From Methanomassiliicoccus sp. UBA6 (GTDB lineage Archaea; Thermoplasmatota; Thermoplasmata; Methanomassiliicoccales; Methanomassiliicoccaceae), in NCBI GenBank assembly GCA_002508545.1, contig DAVH01000046.1:5124-27116 (forward strand): a stretch of 21,993 nt of DNA, read 5' to 3'. The first letter of the stretch is position 1. Each line of letters starts with the position of its first letter. Shown in pieces: positions 8,694 to 17,540 of this stretch. The notes beneath the pieces are model-generated. The model was not told the DNA's origin, did no database searches, and saw only the letters and a list, made by a program, of their open reading frames with translations. Position numbers and translations under genes: made by a program.

Positions 8694-8720
8694 GAGGAGT
8701 GCGCTCCTCCGGCCCCGGAG
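8694..8720 (+). repeat. Two overlapping, mutually exclusive hairpins
   Basis: GAGGAG-TGCG-CTCCTC (8694-8709) and CTCCGG-CC-CCGGAG (8707-8720) are both perfect 6-bp stems, and they share bases 8707-8709, so only one can form fully at a time. They lie about 50 bp after the PKD gene and before an AT-rich stretch. They may be part of the 3' UTR. Confidence 0.4.
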
Positions 8721-8770
8721 CGCCGGTAGCAAGGCATCTATAAAAATCTTATTCGATTCGTAATAATAGA

Positions 8771-8802
8771 TATAATATACGCGGGAAGTCAATAGACGTC
8801 TA
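8771..8802 (+). promoter_or_regulatory. Candidate promoter with palindromic operator for an ncRNA
   Basis: The stretch TATAATATAC (8771-8780) is a strong box A candidate in an AT-rich block. The perfect 10-bp palindrome TAGACGTCTA (8793-8802) covers the predicted transcription start about 25 bp downstream, the same layout as the TetR operator at 4074. The hairpin of the candidate ncRNA begins five bases later. Confidence 0.5.
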
Positions 8803-8860
8803 AGGCGTTGGGATGGTAGCTACGTGGAACTGAGGGAATCCGTGCCATCCCAACACCCTT
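8800..8860 (+). ncRNA. Candidate structured small RNA
   Basis: GTTGGGATGG (8807-8816) pairs perfectly with CCATCCCAAC (8845-8854). Inside, CGTGGA (8823-8828) pairs with TCCGTG (8839-8844) using two G-U pairs. The result is a 16-bp stem, continuous on its 3' side, with a six-base bulge (TAGCTA, 8817-8822) on its 5' side and a ten-base loop (ACTGAGGGAA). The G-U pairs would become A-C mismatches on the other strand, so transcription is likely on the plus strand, matching the TATA box 25-30 bp upstream. No protein frame is convincing here. An ACA follows the stem closely (8853-8855), so a relation to H/ACA guides was considered, but the pocket does not fit. The class is unknown and the 3' end is not set. 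Confidence 0.5.
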
Positions 8861-8891
8861 GTGTGGATTTCTGAACGCTCTATAAAAGAAT

Positions 8892-8913
8892 ATAGGACGG
8901 TTGTAAATCCTAT
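8892..8913. repeat. Small inverted repeat
   Basis: ATAGGA (8892-8897) matches TCCTAT (8908-8913) with a ten-base loop. It lies just after an AT-rich, TATA-like CTATAAAAGAATATAGG. It could be the 3' part of the candidate small RNA or a second promoter region; nothing else is recognisable between 8861 and 8992. Confidence 0.3.
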
Positions 8914-8992
8914 CTGCTGCCGATACACCGCAGATCACCGTATGGTATGCTCAAGGGCGAGCGCTTTTCATTTAATGATCAAAGGAGAAGAA

Positions 8993-9091
8993 TGGCGGAC
9001 CCGGGGGGATTCGAACCCCCGTTCGAGGCTTTCCCTGGACCTTGGCGGTCCACCGGAGGCCTCAGTGATATCCAAGCTACACTACGAGTCC
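8993..9091 (-). tRNA. tRNA-Arg (anticodon CCG), intron-containing, CCA encoded
   Basis: On the minus strand the 5' acceptor GGACTCG (9091-9085) pairs with CGGGTCC (one G-U), followed by discriminator G and an encoded CCA (8995-8993). The D arm holds the conserved GG. The T arm is GGGGG-TTCGAAT-CCCCC. The anticodon stem is GAGGC/GCCTC. The 29 bases between reduce to the seven-base loop CTCCGGA if the 22 bases at 9052-9031 are removed between positions 37 and 38, the standard archaeal site. Loop position 33 is T and the anticodon is CCG (reads CGG, arginine). Mature length is 74 plus CCA. Variable loop is short (GAAC). A run of pyrimidines (TTCTTCTCCTTT) right after CCA should terminate transcription. 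The anticodon depends on the intron placement. Confidence 0.88.
9031..9052 (-). other. tRNA intron in the anticodon loop
   Basis: 22 bases, with the internal hairpin TGGACC-GCCAA-GGTCCA. Folding gives a bulge-helix-bulge-like structure: anticodon stem, four-pair central helix CTCC/AGGG with one C-A mismatch, three-base bulges GGT and AAA. Removal by the archaeal splicing endonuclease would leave the canonical 37/38 junction. Confidence 0.78.
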
Positions 9092-9112
9092 CAGCTATCT
9101 GATGGAAAAGGT

Positions 9113-9122
9113 GTTAATAAAG
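9113..9122 (-). promoter_or_regulatory. TATA box for the tRNA gene
   Basis: CTTTATTAAC on the minus strand, 22-31 bp upstream of the tRNA 5' end, the usual box A distance. Confidence 0.7.
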
Positions 9123-9144
9123 ATATTCACCGCGGAATGCGCCA

Positions 9145-9978
9145 TCATGGACCAAGCTGAGGCTCTGTCGCCCCGGTCATGGCCGACCGGACCGCGGCCC
9201 TCTTCCGCCCGGTGGCCTCGAACACCCGGTCGAAGGTCCCGGGGAGCTCCCCTTTCAGGACCTTCAGCCCCTGCTCGGTGATCCCGCCCTTGGTGGCCAC
9301 CCGCTCCGCTAGCATCTCGGGTGATGAGCGCCCGTCGGCCAGCATCAGCGCGGTGCCCAGCATGGTCTCCGCCACCATGGCCACGGCCTCCTCGTTGTCG
9401 AGCCCGCCGGCCCTTGCCCCCGACAGCGCGAACTGGGCCATCATCGCCGCCATGAGCCCCGGCCCGCAGCTTGTGAGATCGGTGGCCGCGCCGAGCTTCT
9501 CCTCCGGGAGCACCATGACCCTGCCGGAGCGGGAGAACAACACCTCCAGCGCCCTGGCCTGGGCCGCCGTGACCTTTCTTCCGTGAGAGATCAAGGTCAC
9601 TCCCCGCCCGGCCTCGATGGTGATGGTGGGGATGACCTTGCTCACCGGTCCGTCGTACAGCGCCTCGAGGTCGGCGATGCTAACGCCGCCATTTATGGTG
9701 ACCAGATGAGTGCCCGCTGACATCTGTCCGCTGATGACCGACATCACTTCGAGAACGACGGGGCTGTGCACGCAGATGAAGAGGGCGTCTGCGCCATTGG
9801 CCGCCTCTGGCATCGAAGCAGCGATGGTCACGCCGGGATGCTCGGCCTTCAGGCCGTCCAGCCTGGAGAGGGTACGATTGAACACGATGATCTCGCCCTC
9901 ATGAAGCGAGCCGTCCCGGAGCAGCGCCCTTACCACCGCGCCCCCCATGTTGCCGTATCCGATGAAACCGCAGCGCAT
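9145..9978 (-). CDS. proC: Pyrroline-5-carboxylate reductase (ProC-like)
   Basis: 277 residues, the normal length. It would reduce 1-pyrroline-5-carboxylate to proline with NAD(P)H, in the cytoplasm. The N-terminal Rossmann start is MRCGFIGYGNMGGAVVRALL (GxGxMG). The middle contains VITINGGVS-like VTINGGVSIADLE and VIPTITIEAGRGVTL, where ProC enzymes usually have R.MPN.P; here it is PTIT, a departure near the substrate site. The C-terminal helical domain carries DLTSCGPGLMAAMMAQ (usually 'sGSGPAy') and ATKGGITEQGLKVL (usually 'SPGGTTiaGl'). These differences mean another imine or pyrroline substrate is possible. It has its own promoter and is not in an operon; the tRNA lies just past its end in the same direction. 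Confidence 0.82.
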   Translation of the reverse strand: MRCGFIGYGNMGGAVVRALLRDGSLHEGEIIVFNRTLSRLDGLKAEHPGVTIAASMPEAANGADALFICVHSPVVLEVMSVISGQMSAGTHLVTINGGVSIADLEALYDGPVSKVIPTITIEAGRGVTLISHGRKVTAAQARALEVLFSRSGRVMVLPEEKLGAATDLTSCGPGLMAAMMAQFALSGARAGGLDNEEAVAMVAETMLGTALMLADGRSSPEMLAERVATKGGITEQGLKVLKGELPGTFDRVFEATGRKRAAVRSAMTGATEPQLGP

Positions 9979-10005
9979 TTCAGTGAACGGTGGTGATTGC
10001 CTCCA

Positions 10006-10015
10006 CCTATTTATG
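10006..10015 (-). promoter_or_regulatory. TATA box for proC
   Basis: CATAAATAGG on the minus strand, centred about 33 bp upstream of ATG 9978, implying a leader of only a few bases. Confidence 0.65.
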
Positions 10016-10074
10016 CAGGCCGTTGTCAGAACAGGTAAGAAGGTTGGGGAAGAGATTGGGGAAGGTGTTCGAGC

Positions 10075-10317
10075 TCATTTCTTGGTCTTGAACTCGGTGT
10101 AGCCGCACTTGCCGCAGGCGTTGCGGTCCTTGTGCTCTGCGAGGAACACGCCGGGCCCGCACTTGGGGCAGCTCCTGCCCTTGCGCTCGAGCTTGCCGCC
10201 CTCGACCGAGTACTTGTCCTTCTTGGAGGTGGCCCCGGCGGCCTCGCCCTTCTTGGCCGCGCCCTTGCCGGCATCCTTCTTACCCTCAGATTTCTTGTCT
10301 CCCGCGTCCTTTGCCAT
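10075..10317 (-). CDS. rps27ae: Ribosomal protein S27ae with basic N-terminal extension
   Basis: 80 residues. The C-terminal half is canonical: CPKCG...[25 protein letters not shown], a zinc ribbon with two CxxC pairs, part of the small ribosomal subunit. Archaeal S27ae is usually about 50-65 residues; here the first 34 or so are a low-complexity K/A/G/D/E stretch. There is no internal ATG or GTG to start nearer the ribbon, and a strong SD (GAGGTGA, 10323-10329) precedes the ATG, so the extension is probably real. It is the last gene of the rpo7 operon, ten bases after S24e. A pyrimidine-rich stretch follows its stop. Confidence 0.95.
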   Translation of the reverse strand: MAKDAGDKKSEGKKDAGKGAAKKGEAAGATSKKDKYSVEGGKLERKGRSCPKCGPGVFLAEHKDRNACGKCGYTEFKTKK

Positions 10318-10327
10318 TCAGTTCACC

Positions 10328-10657
10328 TCACTTGGACTTCTTCGTCGCCACGGTCTTGGTCCTCTTGGGCTTCTTCTCGGCCAGCCCGTTGCGGACCAGG
10401 ACGTAGTTCTTCTCGTGCTTCTTGGCGCTCTCGGCGGAGCCGTAGACATTGGCGTTCCCGTCGCTGGTCCCCACACCGTACCTGGAGGTCATGTCCGATA
10501 CGATGACGCGCTCCTTCTGCACTCCCAAGGCCCCGGAGAGGGCGGTGCGGACGGCGTCCCGGTTGGGGGAGGCCTCCCCGACATGCTCGGTCCGGAACTG
10601 GACCTCGAGCCTGTCCATGGTCTTGTTCTCGTTCTTGCTGACGATCTCTAGCTTCAA
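10328..10657 (-). CDS. rps24e: Ribosomal protein S24e
   Basis: 109 residues. It matches the archaeal S24e pattern: KLEIVSKNENKTMDRLEVQF, SPNRDAVRTALSGALG, VIVSDMTSRYGVGTSDGNANVYGSAE, and a lysine-rich tail. The start is read as TTG 10657, overlapping the TGA of the kinase gene (TTGA) with GGAGG seven bases upstream. A longer open frame starts at ATG 10699, but it would add residues that are only the out-of-frame reading of the kinase gene. Binds the small subunit; conserved neighbour of S27ae in archaea. Confidence 0.93.
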   Translation of the reverse strand: MKLEIVSKNENKTMDRLEVQFRTEHVGEASPNRDAVRTALSGALGVQKERVIVSDMTSRYGVGTSDGNANVYGSAESAKKHEKNYVLVRNGLAEKKPKRTKTVATKKSK

Positions 10658-11211
10658 TTCAATTCCTCCATCGAATATATCATCGATCTGGCCTGGCACG
10701 CGGCGTCTTCATCGACCCTGAGCAAGGCCATGCCCTTTCCGGGCACGCCATAGATCAGGCATGAGCCATGAGGAGCCATCGCCACGCAGGCCAGTGCGGC
10801 CAGGTCCTCCTCGCCCTCGACCAAGAGCTTCGTTGGAACGTTCCTTTCAAGAGCCAGCGCGATCTCGCGCACCAGCTCGGCGGTTATCTGCCCTGCAGGA
10901 TTCGCGACCTTGGCATCCACACCCTCCATCTTATCGAGCTTGGTCGTCAGAGAGGTATACGCCCTTCGCTCGGTCATGAGGTCATAGATGACTAGGTCCG
11001 GTCGAAAACCGTTGTCCAGCAGAGTGAATGATACCATGTCGCCCACAGCCATAAGGAACCGGCAATCCCTGAGCTCGGCACGGAGGTCCTTAACGTCGAC
11101 CATCCTTCCGAGCCCGGTCGCCAGCTGCTTCCTCATCTTCTCAGGTAATCGCCATCCTCTGCGGGGGCACCGCAGCTCAGCGCACCTTGAGGGCGAACTT
11201 TCCGTTGACAT
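10654..11211 (-). CDS. GTP-dependent dephospho-CoA kinase (DUF359 family)
   Basis: 185 residues from ATG 11211. Archaeal DUF359 proteins phosphorylate dephospho-CoA with GTP, the last step of CoA synthesis. Seen here: WRLPEKMRKQLATGLGRMV at the N-terminus, DLVIYDLMTERR (the D..I.D.K..R motif), ANPAGQIT, LLVEGEEDLAALACVAMAPHGS and IYGVPGKGMALLRVD. Start choice is uncertain: the frame has no ATG, GTG or TTG between the Spt4 stop and the conserved WRLPE, so either ATG 11211 (35-bp overlap with spt4) or a CTG at 11175 just after it is used. Position in the rpo7-spt4-dpcK-s24e-s27ae order is standard for Euryarchaeota. Confidence 0.9.
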   Translation of the reverse strand: MSTESSPSRCAELRCPRRGWRLPEKMRKQLATGLGRMVDVKDLRAELRDCRFLMAVGDMVSFTLLDNGFRPDLVIYDLMTERRAYTSLTTKLDKMEGVDAKVANPAGQITAELVREIALALERNVPTKLLVEGEEDLAALACVAMAPHGSCLIYGVPGKGMALLRVDEDAACQARSMIYSMEELN

Positions 11212-11362
11212 TGATACCCATCCGCTTTGCGATCTCCGACCGGGTGTGGTCCACGATGATCACGTAGCCCTGCCAGTCCCTTGAGGTCTGGTTGCCGCAC
11301 AGGGGACAGGTGTCCTCCTCGGTGATGAAGCTGCAATGCTTGCACGCCTTCTGTAGCTTCAT
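11177..11362 (-). CDS. spt4: Transcription elongation factor Spt4 (RpoE'')
   Basis: 61 residues. N-terminal zinc site CKHC...CPLC, then the short beta domain WQGYVIIVDHTRSEIAKRMGI. Partner of Spt5/NusG in a clamp that keeps RNA polymerase processive. The ATG overlaps the rpo7 stop as ATGA, so translation is coupled. A longer frame from 11404 reads back into rpo7 and is rejected. Confidence 0.95.
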   Translation of the reverse strand: MKLQKACKHCSFITEEDTCPLCGNQTSRDWQGYVIIVDHTRSEIAKRMGINVNGKFALKVR

Positions 11363-11925
11363 GCCGCACCTCCGCTCGCCTTCTTCCTTTCCTCCTCGAT
11401 CCACTCGATCTTGCCGAGGCCAGGCTGCCTCATGGTGAGGCCGATCTTGGATTCGCGGGGGCTTCTCTCGTTCAGGCTGAGAGCGACTATGCGGGCCCGC
11501 ACCTTGTCCCCGACCTTCAGGTCACGCTTGGTGTCCTTGCCCAGCAGCCTGCCGTTCTCGGAGTCGATGTCGATGCGGTCGTCCATGATCTGGCTGATGT
11601 GGAGCAGCCCGTCCAGCGGCCCGAACCTTACGAAGGCCCCGAACTTGAGGACCTCCACGACGGTGCCCTCGATGACCTCCTGCAGCTGGGGACGGAAGAC
11701 CAGGCTGTCGAACTTTACCTTCTGGTAGATGGCACCGTCGCCGTGGACGATGCGCCCCTGGCCCACCGGCTCGACATGGGATACCAGGAGAGTGAGCGAG
11801 TCGGAGCCCTCGATCTTGCCCTCGAAGGACTCCCAGCTCAGTTGATTAATAACGTCAGTGAGGTCCTCGCCCAGCCTTTCCGGCGGGATGCGCACGACCT
11901 TCTCCTTCGTCGTCAATAGATACAT
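11359..11925 (-). CDS. rpo7: RNA polymerase subunit Rpo7 (RpoE')
   Basis: 188 residues, the usual size. The N-terminal part (MYLLTTKEKVVRIPPERLGEDL, then the RNP-like domain to about 80) is followed by an S1 RNA-binding domain (about 82-165): GTVVEVLKFGAFVRFGPLDGLLHISQI. With Rpo4 it forms the polymerase stalk that binds nascent RNA and helps open complex formation. ATG 11925 is chosen over a start at 11961, which lies too close to the TATA box at 11965-11974. First gene of the operon with spt4, the CoA kinase, S24e and S27ae. Confidence 0.95.
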   Translation of the reverse strand: MYLLTTKEKVVRIPPERLGEDLTDVINQLSWESFEGKIEGSDSLTLLVSHVEPVGQGRIVHGDGAIYQKVKFDSLVFRPQLQEVIEGTVVEVLKFGAFVRFGPLDGLLHISQIMDDRIDIDSENGRLLGKDTKRDLKVGDKVRARIVALSLNERSPRESKIGLTMRQPGLGKIEWIEEERKKASGGAA

Positions 11926-11964
11926 AGCGTGGCCTCGAACGATATGTGTGGGATAAGCCAACTC

Positions 11965-11974
11965 GTATATAAAG
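11965..11974 (-). promoter_or_regulatory. TATA box for the rpo7 operon
   Basis: CTTTATATAC on the minus strand, about 44 bp upstream of ATG 11925, giving a leader of roughly 18 bases. Confidence 0.7.
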
Positions 11975-12013
11975 CTGAGGTTTCTCGATATATATTACAA
12001 AGATGCTGGATGA

Positions 12014-12049
12014 AATGAAAAGGGAAGGGGTTTGGCTCTCATCATCACC
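12014..12049 (-). terminator. Probable pyrimidine-rich terminator after the pyrophosphatase gene
   Basis: On the minus strand the stretch after the stop includes CCCCTTCCCTTTTCATTTC, without a hairpin. This fits the T-rich signals archaeal RNA polymerase uses. Confidence 0.4.
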
Positions 12050-14236
<2,187 letters not shown>

Positions 14237-14261
14237 AATCAGAACCTCTTCAGGTTTGGGG

Positions 14262-14288
14262 CCTTAATTATGATTCATCTATATATTG
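14262..14288 (-). promoter_or_regulatory. Promoter of the pyrophosphatase gene
   Basis: The minus strand carries CAATATATAG (14279-14288) and ATAATTAAGG (14262-14271). The first places the start about 20 bases before the ATG and leaves the SD on the message; the second would give a near-leaderless mRNA. Confidence 0.55.
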
Positions 14289-14365
14289 ATTCTTGAAACA
14301 GGAATAAGGGAGGCCCGGCACTGGCTCCATGCCATTCGATTTCCGATTATCATACAGCGAAATAA

Positions 14366-15820
14366 TTATTCTAGGGCTCGTTCGACCGCGTCGGCGATGG
14401 TCCTGATCGTCTCCACCCGGGAGTGGTTCTTGTCGTTAGAGGCCACCACCGTCCACGGGGCCTGGGCGGTCGACGTTCGCTCGAGCATCTCGTCGATCGC
14501 CTCGGTGTAGCGGTCCCACTTCTCCCTCGCGGTCCAATCCTCAGGCGTGATCTTCCAGGTCTTCCTGGGATCGTCCACCCGCTCGATGAACCGCTTCAGC
14601 TGGGTCTCCTTGTCCACTTCCAGCCACAGCTTGACCACTATCGTGTCGTTATCGACCATCCACCGCTCGAACTCGTTGATCTCGCGGTAGGCCCGCCTCC
14701 ACGCTGATTCAGGGGCTAGGGATTCCACCCTCTCCACCAGCACCCTGCCGTACCACGAGCGGTCGAAGATGCTGATGTGCCCCGGCAGGGGCAGGTTCCG
14801 GTAGAAGCGCCAGAGGTAGTGGTGCGCGAGCTCCATGTCGTCCGGGGCCCCGGTGGGTATCACCCTGTAGGTCCGCGGGTTAAGGACCTGGGTGAGCCGG
14901 GCGATGTTGCCGCCCTTGCCCGAGGCGTCCCGCCCCTCGAACACCACCACCAGCCGCTTCTTCTTCTGGAACAGCCTGCATTGCGCCTCCTTCATGCGGT
15001 CCCGCTGCTTCTCAAGGAGGCCCTTGTAATCATCATCGGAGAGCTTGGCGGAGAGATCGATATTGGCTCGGGACGAGCTGCCCATCACCACCGGCGCCGA
15101 AGCCTCGGGCCGAGGGGGACGCGTCAGCGATGCCTCCAGACGGTCGACGATGTTGCGCAGCACCTTGACCTCGGCGTACTCGGGGTCGTCGGACTCCACC
15201 ACGATCCAGGGGGACAGGGGCGTGTCGGTCCGCTGCATGATGTCCTCCAGCAGCGGGAGGTGCTTCCGGTAGAGCCTGTCGGAATCGAGGTCCTCGCTTA
15301 GGAGCCCACACGCCTCGGCCGGGTCGATCCTGCGGTTCGATCTCCGTTCCCCGCCCTTGCTGGTGTGCAGGAAGAGCTTGATGATGACCGTCCCGTCATC
15401 GGCGAGGAGCTCCTCGAACCTATTGATGTCCTCGATGATGTCTTGGGGCAAAGACTTGCACTTACTCCCGTCCAGGCACTCGGAGACAGCCCGGGAGTAC
15501 CAAGAGCGGTCGAAGATGGCGATGTTGCCCTTCCAGGGAGCGCGCATCCAGAACCGCCACATGAACGGCATCTTCCGCTCGACCCCCTCCGGAGCGGTGA
15601 TGTTGTGGTAGGTGAAACCGCGGGGGTCCAGGGGCAACAGTACCCTGTTGATCATGTACGCCATGCTCATCGGGTCCCATCCCTCGAACACCACCATCAC
15701 CGGTATGCCCGCTGCGTGGACCATCCTCTGCAGCTCCCCCAGACGCTCCTTCAGAGGAGGGGCCACCTTCTTGTACTCCTCCTTCTTCATCTTCTTGGAG
15801 AGGTCCACCGCGTCGAACAT
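14366..15820 (-). CDS. Two-domain PPK2-family polyphosphate kinase/phosphotransferase
   Basis: 484 residues made of two PPK2 domains. The C-terminal domain (about 255-484) has an intact Walker A FEGRDASGKGG (294-304) and the lid/Walker B FDRSWYGRV (352-360). The N-terminal domain keeps FDRSWYSRAV (103-112) but its P-loop is FEGWDPMSMAY (45-55), lacking the Gly-Lys-Gly; it is surely non-catalytic. This architecture is class II PPK2, known to transfer phosphate from polyphosphate to AMP (AMP to ADP). It may run in reverse for polyphosphate synthesis. The gene begins two bases after the DUF47 stop in a pit-DUF47-ppk2 operon, so it likely exchanges imported phosphate or polyphosphate with the nucleotide pool. 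Confidence 0.92.
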   Translation of the reverse strand: MFDAVDLSKKMKKEEYKKVAPPLKERLGELQRMVHAAGIPVMVVFEGWDPMSMAYMINRVLLPLDPRGFTYHNITAPEGVERKMPFMWRFWMRAPWKGNIAIFDRSWYSRAVSECLDGSKCKSLPQDIIEDINRFEELLADDGTVIIKLFLHTSKGGERRSNRRIDPAEACGLLSEDLDSDRLYRKHLPLLEDIMQRTDTPLSPWIVVESDDPEYAEVKVLRNIVDRLEASLTRPPRPEASAPVVMGSSSRANIDLSAKLSDDDYKGLLEKQRDRMKEAQCRLFQKKKRLVVVFEGRDASGKGGNIARLTQVLNPRTYRVIPTGAPDDMELAHHYLWRFYRNLPLPGHISIFDRSWYGRVLVERVESLAPESAWRRAYREINEFERWMVDNDTIVVKLWLEVDKETQLKRFIERVDDPRKTWKITPEDWTAREKWDRYTEAIDEMLERTSTAQAPWTVVASNDKNHSRVETIRTIADAVERALE

Positions 15821-15822
15821 GA

Positions 15823-16467
15823 CTAACCGAGCTCCACGATGATGCGGTGCAGGATGTCCACGGTGATGCTCAGCGCGCGGCCGGCGTCCTTGAGGTGATG
15901 GTACACCTCCCGCTTCTTCATAGCCTCCATCGGTTCGCTGGTACTGAAGACCACCGCCAGATCCGCGACGTACGCCTTCTCGATCTCGCTCTGCTTCCGC
16001 CGCATGTCCCGGATCATCTGCTGGGCCCGGGCGGGGTCCTTGGACATGATCATTACCGCCTCCTTGACCATCTCCGTGCCCTGCTCCAGCGCGGCGGTCA
16101 TGGTCAGGATCGCCCTATCGGGCCTGACCCCGAAGGCGCGCATCTCGATGGCGGTGGACAAGCAGAAGTTGAGGATGTTGTCGATCTGCCTGGAGAACGA
16201 GTAGATGTCCTGCCGGTCGAAGGGCGTCGAGAACGCTTCCATCAGCAGACCTTCCATGTACCGGCGGGCATCGTCGGCCTCCTGCTCGATCGCTGCCACC
16301 TCGTCCGGCGGAAGGTCGATGTCACCCCCGATCAGCCAAGCGTTCAGCGCCCTTACCCCGGCCTCGGTCAGCTCGGCCTGCTTGAACAGCATCCCCAGGA
16401 AGTCGTACTTCCGCGGGAAGATGGAATCCAGCAACCCGCCCTTCCTGCCGTTCCCACTTTCATCCAT
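15823..16467 (-). CDS. DUF47 PhoU-like protein, PiT partner
   Basis: 214 residues, all helical, the usual length for DUF47/TIGR00153 proteins. Key stretches: LLDSIFPRKYDFLGMLFKQAELTEAGVRAL at the N-terminus (given in two parts: LLDSIFPRKYDF, then LGMLFKQAELT), IEQEADDARRYMEGLLMEAF, and FDRQDIYSFSRQIDNILN, which carry the E..D metal-binding pattern of PhoU helices. Genes of this family sit almost always next to pit transporters and are thought to regulate phosphate uptake. Here it lies 11 bases after the transporter and two before ppk2, with the same strand and no promoter between, so one transcript is likely. Confidence 0.93.
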   Translation of the reverse strand: MDESGNGRKGGLLDSIFPRKYDFLGMLFKQAELTEAGVRALNAWLIGGDIDLPPDEVAAIEQEADDARRYMEGLLMEAFSTPFDRQDIYSFSRQIDNILNFCLSTAIEMRAFGVRPDRAILTMTAALEQGTEMVKEAVMIMSKDPARAQQMIRDMRRKQSEIEKAYVADLAVVFSTSEPMEAMKKREVYHHLKDAGRALSITVDILHRIIVELG

Positions 16468-16478
16468 GCCCTTAAGCC

Positions 16479-17507
16479 TCAGATGCCCAAGAGCGGTCTG
16501 AGGATATTAAACAGGAGTGCCGACAGCAGCGCCGAGGCGGGGATGGTCAGCAACCAGGATATGACCATATGCTTCCCCACCGACCACTGCACCATCCTCA
16601 GACGTTCTCCAGCGCCGACCCCCATCACGCTGGAGACAACGACCTGGGTGGAAGATATCGGCGCCCCGGCCAGGGTGGACATCAGTATGGTCCCCGACGA
16701 CGCGACCTGGGAGTCCAGGCTGTCGATTGGCTTGATAGGATAGATCTTCCTGCCGAGGGTCTTCATGATCTTCCACCCCCCGCCGATCGTGCCCACGCCG
16801 ATGGCCAGGGCAGTCAACAATCTCACCCAAAGCGGGATCTCCTGCGCGACGATCACGCCTCCGGAGAGCAGGGCGATGGTGATCACCCCCATCTGCTTTT
16901 GCCCGTCGTTGGCCCCGTGAACGAAGGAGAGCACTGCTGTGGTCAGATACTGCGAGCGCCGTATGGGGCGGTTGATGGAGCGGTGGGCGTTGCGCAGCGC
17001 GGCCGTGCTGATCCGCTTGACCACATACCCGGCCGCGAACCCGATGGCCACCGATAGGACGAGGAATAGGAGTACCTTGGTCAGCCCGGTCAGCTCACCC
17101 GAGAGCAGGGCCGATAGCCCCCAGTCGATGCTGCCCGCTCCGTCGCCGGCCACCCCTCCTCCGACCAGCCCGCCGACGAGGGCGTGGGTGGACGAGGAGG
17201 GCAGACCGAACCGCCATGTGATCAGGTTCCAGATCGTCGCGCTCAGCACCGCCGCGAGAAGTATGTGCACCAGCAGTCCGGGCTCCTGAACGCTGACGAG
17301 GCCTTGGATGGTGAAGGCCACCGCGCTACCGCCCAGAAGTGCGCCCAGGAAGCCGAAGATCGCCGAGTACAGCACCCCGGTCCGGGGGGTCGCCGCCCCG
17401 CAGGCGATCATGGTGGCCACGGTGGCGCTGGCGTCCTGGAAGCCGTTGGTGAAGGCGAAGAACAGGGTCAACGCCACGACCACGACTATGAGAATGGCCA
17501 AATCCAT
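16479..17507 (-). CDS. pit: PiT-family inorganic phosphate transporter
   Basis: 342 residues, about ten TM helices, the compact archaeal size. The two inverted halves carry the family signatures: FTNGFQDASATVATMIACG in the first and FVHGANDGQKQMGVI in the second (usual core GANDxxN/K). The middle has SSTHALVGGLVGGG and the end ISSTQVVVSSVMGVG, the second-half equivalents. Symports phosphate with a cation into the cytoplasm. Begins the operon with DUF47 and PPK2. Promoter region at 17541-17550. Confidence 0.94.
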   Translation of the reverse strand: MDLAILIVVVVALTLFFAFTNGFQDASATVATMIACGAATPRTGVLYSAIFGFLGALLGGSAVAFTIQGLVSVQEPGLLVHILLAAVLSATIWNLITWRFGLPSSSTHALVGGLVGGGVAGDGAGSIDWGLSALLSGELTGLTKVLLFLVLSVAIGFAAGYVVKRISTAALRNAHRSINRPIRRSQYLTTAVLSFVHGANDGQKQMGVITIALLSGGVIVAQEIPLWVRLLTALAIGVGTIGGGWKIMKTLGRKIYPIKPIDSLDSQVASSGTILMSTLAGAPISSTQVVVSSVMGVGAGERLRMVQWSVGKHMVISWLLTIPASALLSALLFNILRPLLGI

Positions 17508-17540
17508 CGGGGATGCACCAAGCAGGAGATGCGGTGCGCC

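Noticed and set aside
8800..8860. H/ACA guide RNA reading of the hairpin
   Set aside because: The ACA is within or right next to the stem, the 3' side has no pocket, and no kink-turn is convincing; kept only as an unclassified ncRNA.
8861..9160. 99-codon plus-strand frame across the intergenic region and the tRNA
   Set aside because: It crosses the antisense of the tRNA gene and has no family features.
10658..10699. Upstream ATG 10699 as start of S24e
   Set aside because: The extra residues are the out-of-frame end of the CoA-kinase gene; the TTG at 10657 has a well-placed GGAGG and a TTGA overlap.
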